Shown: piece by piece, positions 58,841 to 64,000 of the stretch
Position numbering within the stretch: the stretch's first letter is position 1
Layout: the number at the start of each line of letters is the position of its first letter
Assembly: GCA_946183365.1 (NCBI GenBank)
Contig: CAMHAH010000004.1
Span: 119,583-183,582 of the forward strand
From: an uncultured Clostridia bacterium
GTDB lineage: Bacteria > Bacillota > Clostridia > Oscillospirales > Acutalibacteraceae
DNA: 64,000 nucleotides
Direction of reading: 5' to 3'
Position numbers and translations under genes: made by a program
Notes under the pieces: generated by a model
The model's input: the letters and a program-made list of their open reading frames with translations, nothing else
Told to the model about the DNA's origin: nothing
Databases searched by the model: none

Positions 58841-59629
58841 ATGCAGAATAATGATTATTTGATAAACTTTTACAACGAATACGATGAGGACGGACGGCTT
58901 GAGAACAACCGTCTCGGCAAAGTTGAATATCTTACGACATGCAGATATTTAGATCCGCTGTTGACCGCTGATTGCAAGATAGCGGAGATCGGCGCGGGCA
59001 CAGGCAGATACAGCGTCACACTCGCCAAAGAAGGCTATGATGTTACTGCAGTAGAATTGGTACAGCATAATCTTGACATTCTTAAAAGCAAGCTTGATGG
59101 CAGCGAGAACATCAAAACATATCTCGGCAATGCGCTTGACTTGAATATGCTGGAAGATAACACCTATGATATTACGCTCCTGCTTGGACCGATGTATCAT
59201 CTGTATTCCGATGAGGATAAAATCACCGCACTGAAAGAAGCGGTCAGGATCACAAAGCCGGGCGGTCATATCTTGGTCGCCTATTGTATGAACGAAGCGA
59301 CGGTCATTCAATATGTTTTCGGCTGTAATCAGCTAAAATCGGTGATGGACTTGAATATGCTCACCGACGATTGGAAATGCATCAGCGAGCCGAAAGACCT
59401 GTTTGAAATGGTGCGTATTGAGGATATTGAGCGCCTAAACGCAGTTGTTCCAGTTGAGCGCGTCAAGCTCGTTGCAACCGACGGCGCAAGCAGATATATC
59501 CGTGAATATCTCGAAGAATTTGACGATGAAACCTTTGCAAAATGGCTGTCCTATCATTTTGCAACCTGCGAAAGGCAGGATTTGATAGGCGCTACCAATC
59601 ACAGCTTGGATATTTTGAGGAAAGTGTAG
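58841..59629 (+). CDS. Class I SAM-dependent methyltransferase
   Basis: The 262-residue protein shows motif I IAEIGAGTGRYSVTLA (about residues 47-62), motif II VTAVELVQ, an acidic motif NALDLNML and a later YDITLLLGPMYHLYSDEDK. The first 30 residues (YNEYDEDGRLENNRLGKVEY) are as in the clostridial class I methyltransferases of unknown substrate. It lies third in the four-gene operon and ends exactly where the S66 peptidase frame opens. Whether it acts on a drug, peptide or RNA cannot be said from the sequence. Confidence 0.85.
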   Translation: MQNNDYLINFYNEYDEDGRLENNRLGKVEYLTTCRYLDPLLTADCKIAEIGAGTGRYSVTLAKEGYDVTAVELVQHNLDILKSKLDGSENIKTYLGNALDLNMLEDNTYDITLLLGPMYHLYSDEDKITALKEAVRITKPGGHILVAYCMNEATVIQYVFGCNQLKSVMDLNMLTDDWKCISEPKDLFEMVRIEDIERLNAVVPVERVKLVATDGASRYIREYLEEFDDETFAKWLSYHFATCERQDLIGATNHSLDILRKV

Positions 59630-60568
59630 GTGATATTGTTGATTGCTCCAGACCTACAAAAAGGCGACGAAATAAGAGTCATTGCTCCGTCACGCAGTTT
59701 AACGATTGTTCGTGATGAAATATTCAACAAAGCCTTGTGTTATCTTGAACATCAGGGCTTTCACGTCACCTTTTCAAAGTACAGCCGCGAAATAGACGAT
59801 TGGAATTCGTCGTCAATACAATCCAGAGTCGATGATATACACGAAGCGTTCCTTGATGACAACGTCAAGGCGATCCTGACGGCGATCGGCGGCTTCAATG
59901 TGAATCAAATCTTAGAGCATATTGACTATGAAATCATCCGGCAGCACCCTAAGATTCTTTGCGGCTATTCGGATATAACCGCTCTGCTTAGTGCTGTTTA
60001 TGCAAAGACAGGTTTAGTAACTTATGATGGCGCACATTTCAGTACCTTTGGTTTTGAGATAGAGCCGGAATATACGCAAAAAACATTCTTTGATTGCGTG
60101 ATGAACAATGACAGCTTAACGCTGAAACCTTCTCAAAATGCAAAAGAATACACCGTTATTCAGCAAGGTACCTGCGAAGGTACGATTATCGGCGGTAATC
60201 TTTGTACGCTCAATCTGCTGCAAGGCACACAGTTTATGCCACAGGCGGATGATATTGTCCTGCTCATTGAAGATGACAACATTATGGGCGATTATTTCAT
60301 CTATGAATTTGACCGTAATTTTCAGTCGTTGTTGCAGGCTTACGGCAAAGATAAAATAAAAGGCGTTGTGTTCGGCAGATTTGACGATAGCTGCAATATG
60401 AGTGCAGATGTTATTAATAGAATTATATCCGACAAATTGCCGAAAAACATTCCTGTTTTGTTTGGTGTCGATTTCGGACACGTTTTCCCGATGATAACCT
60501 TTCCAATTGGCGGCAGGGTAAGAATGGAAGTAACTGCCAATCCGATAATTGAAATTTACAACCACTAG
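59630..60568 (+). CDS. S66 family peptidase (LD-carboxypeptidase / MccF-like)
   Basis: The frame opens with GTG 59630 directly after the methyltransferase stop; TTG 59636 or 59639 behind TAGGTGA are alternatives. The roughly 310-residue protein has CGYSDITALLSAVYAKTGL with the S66 nucleophile Ser, IGGNLCTLNLLQGT with downstream acidic residues, and VDFGHVFPMITFPIGG with the catalytic His. Family members cut LD-bonds in recycled cell-wall peptides, or, as MccF, cut microcin C-like compounds to give immunity. The length and IGGNL loop fit both. The cassette setting favours immunity or resistance, but this is inference. Confidence 0.88.
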   Translation: MILLIAPDLQKGDEIRVIAPSRSLTIVRDEIFNKALCYLEHQGFHVTFSKYSREIDDWNSSSIQSRVDDIHEAFLDDNVKAILTAIGGFNVNQILEHIDYEIIRQHPKILCGYSDITALLSAVYAKTGLVTYDGAHFSTFGFEIEPEYTQKTFFDCVMNNDSLTLKPSQNAKEYTVIQQGTCEGTIIGGNLCTLNLLQGTQFMPQADDIVLLIEDDNIMGDYFIYEFDRNFQSLLQAYGKDKIKGVVFGRFDDSCNMSADVINRIISDKLPKNIPVLFGVDFGHVFPMITFPIGGRVRMEVTANPIIEIYNH

Positions 60569-60842
60569 AATAATTACAATGAAATCTATAAGTGAAAGTC
60601 GCTTGAGCGATGATACAGCCTTTATTGATAAACGTGATTATCAACAGGAGCTTATCTTCTGTACACAGTATATCTTTCAGCCGCAGAATAGCCGCATGGA
60701 GAAAAAGTTGGTTTTATCTTCTGAAAAGGGAGAAATGCTTTTGAAAGAGGACAAATAAGGTGATCCGTTCGCTGAAATCTCTTTTCTCATCGAAAACCTG
60801 TAGAATCTGCCTGGGATAATCAACAGACTTTTCATTTTTATC
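60569..60842. other. Gap with decayed fragment shared with 27960-28110
   Basis: A 59-codon frame (60582-60758) has no ribosome site. CAGCCGCAGAATAGC near 60678 recurs near 27984, each about 120 bases left of the conserved element start (60800 and 28107), and both can be read as SRRIAA in different frames. I take these as decayed pieces of the same flanking sequence, not genes. Confidence 0.35.
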
Positions 60843-60871
60843 TTGACATTTTTTCCATTCGATGGTATACT
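60843..60871 (+). promoter_or_regulatory. Consensus promoter of the tRNA-half RNA, copy D
   Basis: TTGACA (60843-60848), 17 bases, TATACT (60866-60871). Spacing and boxes equal copy B although spacer bases differ. Confidence 0.85.
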
Positions 60872-60877
60872 AATTCT

Positions 60878-60995
60878 CGCACGAAAGAAAGTGCCGCACG
60901 TTCATGCGACACCCGATCGTTCAACTCAATATTTAGGGGTATAGCTCAGTTGGTAGAGCAGCGGTCTCCAAATGTCTAAGAGGAGACCCTTTTTT
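60878..60995 (+). ncRNA. tRNA-Trp 5'-half / terminator chimeric RNA, copy D
   Basis: Same layout as 28184-28301. The tRNA part is 60935-60972 and is identical to copy B; the terminator is GGTCTCC (60963-60969) with GGAGACC (60982-60988) and six T. The upstream hairpin keeps CGCA/TGCG while its outer bases differ (GTG/CAC here). The conservation of promoter, tRNA half and terminator while flanking bases vary suggests selection. Confidence 0.7.
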
Positions 60996-61166
60996 ATTGC
61001 CCTTTTTACTGCAAGAATGGCTTAAACAGTGATGTTTTGGTCATTATTTTTTTGCCCCGATTTCAGTATCAGCCATCTGAAATCCGCTCCAAAATCGCCC
61101 AAAATTTTGCTCATAGTATTGAAATAGCATCATCTTAGTAGTACCCTCAGAAAAGTCACGAAAAAG

Positions 61167-61193
61167 GCCTCCAAATCCGCTCGATTTGGAGGC
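61167..61193. terminator. Bidirectional terminator after integrase, copy D
   Basis: Same stem as 28473-28499 (GCCTCCAAATC/GATTTGGAGGC). It lies 40 bases past the integrase stop. The interval 60996-61166 has no gene. Confidence 0.8.
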
Positions 61194-61232
61194 TGTCTTA
61201 TTTCTCAAAATCCGTTTTATGACACTCTGAGA

Positions 61233-62462
61233 TTACAGGTTGAATGCGTCGGTCAGACCTTCCAGTTTGGTATTGTCCTTCTTGACATAATACAGCTCTG
61301 TGATCTCGGTCGTGGTGTGGCCGAGGAGATCGGCGACCTGCTTTACGGTCAGGCTCTTGATCGTTCCATCGGGTTGTTTGATACCGTTGATCAGCGTGGT
61401 GGCGAAGGTATGTCGTAATGCGTGTAATCCTTTCAGTTCTTCCTCGGGTATTCCTGCCGCTGTCTGCAGTCGGTAGAATCGACGGAGCAGATTGATCGGC
61501 TTGATGAAGTCGCCTTTCTCATTCGGTATGAGAGGGGAGTCCTCACCGAAGTACACTTCCTCTCTCAGTCTGTTGATCATCTCGATCGCTGTATCATTCA
61601 GCGGAACATCTCTTACGCTGGTAGCGCTTTTCGGTGGGCCTACCTTTGTTTCCTGTCCCTTTGCTCTGTTCATGCCATCTCTGCGGTAATACTCTTTTAC
61701 CGCTCTGCGTACATGGAGCACTCTATGCTCCAAGTCGATGTCGCTGTTGAGCAGTCCGCATACTTCACCACGCCCGAGTCCTGTGTTCAGCATGAGGAAG
61801 TACACGGCAGATTGCTTGTACAATGGCTTACCGTTGCCGAAACGCTTGAATGCTTCTGCTTTGAGCAGTTCTATCTCTTCGGGTGAAAAGACCGTTACAA
61901 GCTCGTTCTGGGGCTTGCTTTCGATGCCCTGCGCTGAGAGATAGTTCGCTTTCTTGATCATCTCGACATTCCGCATAGGGTTCTTTTCGATAAGATCTTC
62001 TCTCTCAAGGTAACGGTATAACTCGCTGAGCAGGAGGTACGCCTTCTTGCAAGTCGAGTATGACTTACCGCTCAGCATGATGCTGTTGAGCACCTTCTTG
62101 ATATCCGCGCCCGAAATATCTCTGACGATCTTCTTGCCGAGGTAGGGATAGATCTGGTACTTTGCCGTCACCTCATATCTGTCATAGGTCGTTCTCTGGA
62201 GCGACGGATACTTGAACACCTCCAACCAGTTTTGCATGCTCTTCTGCAAAGGTTGCGTACCTGCGTTGTCGACTTCGATCTCGGGCTTATCATAGAAGTG
62301 CTCGATGTAGCTCTTGATTCTCTCTTTGACTTCCTTCTGGGTGTCGGCAGAGAAGGATTTTCTTTTTCTCTCTCCATGCTCGTCCATATACCAGACGGAG
62401 CCGTTCCATCTGCCGTTCTTATTCTTGCTTGTCGTTCCGTTGGTCAGCAGTTTTCGTTCCAT
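61233..62462 (-). CDS. Tyrosine recombinase/integrase, copy D
   Basis: The start is taken as ATG 62462, seven bases from GGAGG; ATG 62468 is too close to it. The 409-residue protein is a close homologue of copy B with scattered changes, including NTGLGRGEVCGL where copies A and B read NTGLRRGEVCGL. In this family phrase one of the two Arg is the catalytic Arg I; the second is kept, so activity may be kept or reduced. HALRHTFAT, LLGHTT and ELYYVKK are intact. Genes and order around it match copy B. Confidence 0.92.
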   Translation of the reverse strand: MERKLLTNGTTSKNKNGRWNGSVWYMDEHGERKRKSFSADTQKEVKERIKSYIEHFYDKPEIEVDNAGTQPLQKSMQNWLEVFKYPSLQRTTYDRYEVTAKYQIYPYLGKKIVRDISGADIKKVLNSIMLSGKSYSTCKKAYLLLSELYRYLEREDLIEKNPMRNVEMIKKANYLSAQGIESKPQNELVTVFSPEEIELLKAEAFKRFGNGKPLYKQSAVYFLMLNTGLGRGEVCGLLNSDIDLEHRVLHVRRAVKEYYRRDGMNRAKGQETKVGPPKSATSVRDVPLNDTAIEMINRLREEVYFGEDSPLIPNEKGDFIKPINLLRRFYRLQTAAGIPEEELKGLHALRHTFATTLINGIKQPDGTIKSLTVKQVADLLGHTTTEITELYYVKKDNTKLEGLTDAFNL

Positions 62463-62643
62463 ATTCATGCCTCCTTTAGCTCAAAACAATACCATAAACC
62501 ATCCGTAATATCCAGTTACAAAAGGCTTTCCGATCCGACTTTTGTTTTCTTTGGTTGGCGTAATAATAATTGAAGAAATCGGTGTTTGATTCTCATCGCG
62601 CACAGGCGCCTTTCTTTGTTAAGGCGAGGAATATTTTTCCTCA

Positions 62644-63621
62644 TCATCCGTGCTTGATTCCTGCCTGTTGCTCGTAGTCCTCTCTCGTGCAGTATGTGAG
62701 ATACGCTTCGTTGCTAATCTTCCTGCCGAGTATCTTTTCAATAGCTGCTTTCTCCGCTTGACTCATCTCATTCAGCTGTTGAGGGGTATATCCTGGCTCA
62801 TCCTCAATAGAGCAGAACATCTCACACAGCATTTCAAACAACCCTGTACTCATCGTTCTGTCTGCCTTATACGGATGCTCAGGCGTTACATAGTTCAGAT
62901 AATCCATCGGCAGACCTCCCAAACAACCGCCTGAGAGAAAGTACAACTCAAGGTTGTTTTTGAGGAAGCACTCATTGAACAGTTTATTATCTCTTACCTT
63001 GATCCCTTCGGGCGTAGTAAAGGTGATGTACTTATACTCGTCCTCCCACTTCACCTTGTATCCGTGAAGCTCCATGTACTCAATAAACTCATCCTTTGAT
63101 GCGGTATTCTCAAGGGCGTCATACAAGGTCTCGATCAGCTCGTCTTTCCAACGAGCGCGTTTCTTGGTCTTGACCTCGGTCACGCTCAAACCATACTGAC
63201 GGCACAGTTGATTGGATATCTCCTTATACTGCAACATCTGGTCACGGGTAATATGGAACTTCCTGCCGTCCTCGAAGTTGACCGAATTCATAATCAAGTG
63301 ATTGTGTACGTGTTTGGTATTCGTATGTGTCGCCACCAGCACCTGGTATCCGGGGAAGTTCTCCGCAAATTTCATCCCGATCTCATGCGCCAGTTCGGGG
63401 GTAACATTATCGTCTGGAGAGAACGACTGTACGATATGATAGTACTGGCGTCCATCTTCCTTGTGATACTGATGCTTCACATACTCGAACTCATCACAGG
63501 CTGAGACAGGAGAGCAGTTCAATCCATCAATCAACTTTCTCTCTGTCGCTTCTTTTCTCATAACGTATTTGAAGATATAACTCATTGGACACTTTGCTGC
63601 AACGAATTTAACGACTGCCAT
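62644..63621 (-). CDS. MobA/VirD2-type relaxase, copy D
   Basis: The 325-residue protein equals copy B in length and nearly in sequence, with the KHVHNHLIMNSVNFEDGRKF triad region intact. Differences are conservative (for example SFSPDDNVTPE here against WFSPDDHVTPE in copy B). It should nick the cruciform at 63934 or those of the other copies. It overlaps the mobC gene by about 40 bases, as in copy B. No transfer channel genes are in view, so it needs a helper conjugative element. Confidence 0.9.
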   Translation of the reverse strand: MAVVKFVAAKCPMSYIFKYVMRKEATERKLIDGLNCSPVSACDEFEYVKHQYHKEDGRQYYHIVQSFSPDDNVTPELAHEIGMKFAENFPGYQVLVATHTNTKHVHNHLIMNSVNFEDGRKFHITRDQMLQYKEISNQLCRQYGLSVTEVKTKKRARWKDELIETLYDALENTASKDEFIEYMELHGYKVKWEDEYKYITFTTPEGIKVRDNKLFNECFLKNNLELYFLSGGCLGGLPMDYLNYVTPEHPYKADRTMSTGLFEMLCEMFCSIEDEPGYTPQQLNEMSQAEKAAIEKILGRKISNEAYLTYCTREDYEQQAGIKHG

Positions 63622-63896
63622 AGCTGACCCAACACCTCCTCAGTTTCTTGCAGATCGACCGCTTGAACATATCCGGAATTGACCGCTCTGGTGATCTGAT
63701 TGAGGTTATTACCGATTGCTCGAAGCTCCCTCGCGACATCATCCAAACCGTTTACAGGTACGATCTTCTTGTCCAAAGCACACCTTCTCAGGTACTCGCT
63801 GATGCTCAGATCCGAGGCATCCACTTTTTTCATAATGATAGATTTTTCTTCTTCCGTTGCTCTGAATTTCAAAATACAATTCCTGATTTCTTTCAA
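63582..63896 (-). CDS. MobC-like ribbon-helix-helix protein, copy D
   Basis: A start at TTG 63896 (KEIRNCILKFRATEEEKSII) or ATG 63902 follows GGAGGT. The ribbon-helix-helix (SDLSISEYLRRCAL) and the ELRAIGNNLNQITRAVNSG signature are complete, as is the LGQLWQSLNSLQQSV tail that copy C lacks. It acts with the relaxase at the transfer origin. The cruciform begins 38 bases upstream and runs off the window. Confidence 0.9.
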   Translation of the reverse strand: MKEIRNCILKFRATEEEKSIIMKKVDASDLSISEYLRRCALDKKIVPVNGLDDVARELRAIGNNLNQITRAVNSGYVQAVDLQETEEVLGQLWQSLNSLQQSVQ

Positions 63897-63933
63897 CCTC
63901 ATACCTCCAATCTCAAATACAATATGCTTCATA

Positions 63934-64000
63934 GGGGTGCGGGCTTAGCCCGCATTCGCCTTGTTCGGCGGCCAACGAAGGCCGTCGTAACACAAAGGCG
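63934..64000. repeat. Conserved cruciform, probable oriT, copy D (cut by window edge)
   Basis: GCGGGCTTAGCCCGC and TTCGCCTT...AAAGGCG with the inner CGGCGGCC/GGCCGTCG are present; the window ends inside the block. Confidence 0.6.

Noticed and set aside
60549..60758. 69-residue frame after the S66 peptidase gene
   Set aside because: No ribosome site; overlaps the end of the peptidase gene and looks like a decayed flank.
1..64000. CRISPR array, rRNA operon or complete tRNA
   Set aside because: I saw no regular repeat-spacer pattern, no rRNA sequence and no complete cloverleaf on reading both strands, though a tRNAscan and CRISPR search would be decisive.

Overview
The window looks like a chromosome segment of a gut Firmicute of the Oscillospiraceae/Ruminococcus type. 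The evidence is two BspA-like leucine-rich-repeat proteins that end in dockerin modules (calcium loops of the form DxDGxG), Clostridia-style Shine-Dalgarno and TTGACA/TATAAT promoters, class B sortases, and C-terminal domains typical of ruminococcal surface proteins. The species cannot be named from this sequence.

Layout. (1) 1-10.6 kb, minus strand: a 3228-residue secreted adhesin-like protein with an SGNH hydrolase domain, then a 39-codon peptide gene, then the start of a radical SAM peptide-maturase-like gene cut by the window edge. (2) 10.7-19.1 kb, small-gene region: PARG-like fragment, nitroreductase, radical SAM protein, HxlR, LysR and TetR regulators, a duplicated SnoaL-like protein, a PNPOx-ferredoxin fusion, an integrase fragment and a secreted helical protein. 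(3) 19.9-27.9 kb, minus: a 2267-residue LRR/Cna-B protein, a 43-residue peptide and a dockerin-LRR protein, read from a strong promoter through a leader with two intrinsic terminators. (4) 28.1-31.7 kb: a complete integrase-relaxase-MobC element. (5) 31.7-38.5 kb, minus: a pilus locus (adhesin, small protein, SipA-like inactive signal peptidase, pilin, two class B sortases). (6) 38.6-42.6 kb: surface pseudogene, RHH protein, RepA-like ATPase, LexA-like repressor and DUF6809 gene, a decayed mobile region. (7) 42.7-56.1 kb, minus: AraC regulator, a ~3749-residue secreted protein, a 52-residue peptide and a dockerin-LRR protein. (8) 56.3-64 kb: remnant of the same mobile element, a four-gene cassette resembling resistance/immunity genes (GNAT, APH, methyltransferase, S66 peptidase), then a second complete integrase-relaxase-MobC copy running off the window.

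The most interesting pattern is repeated three times: a giant secreted protein is followed, within a few bases or overlapping, by a short peptide gene whose N-terminus has a shared leader-like pattern (Y....ID.V....DVI.YS). In one locus the next gene is a radical SAM enzyme with a probable RRE-like N-terminus; in the other two it is a dockerin protein. I infer a family of modified or exported peptides co-produced with surface giants. A second unusual feature is a pair of promoter-driven RNAs that begin as the 5' half of tRNA-Trp and end as a terminator hairpin built from the tRNA anticodon arm, one at the left end of each complete mobile element.
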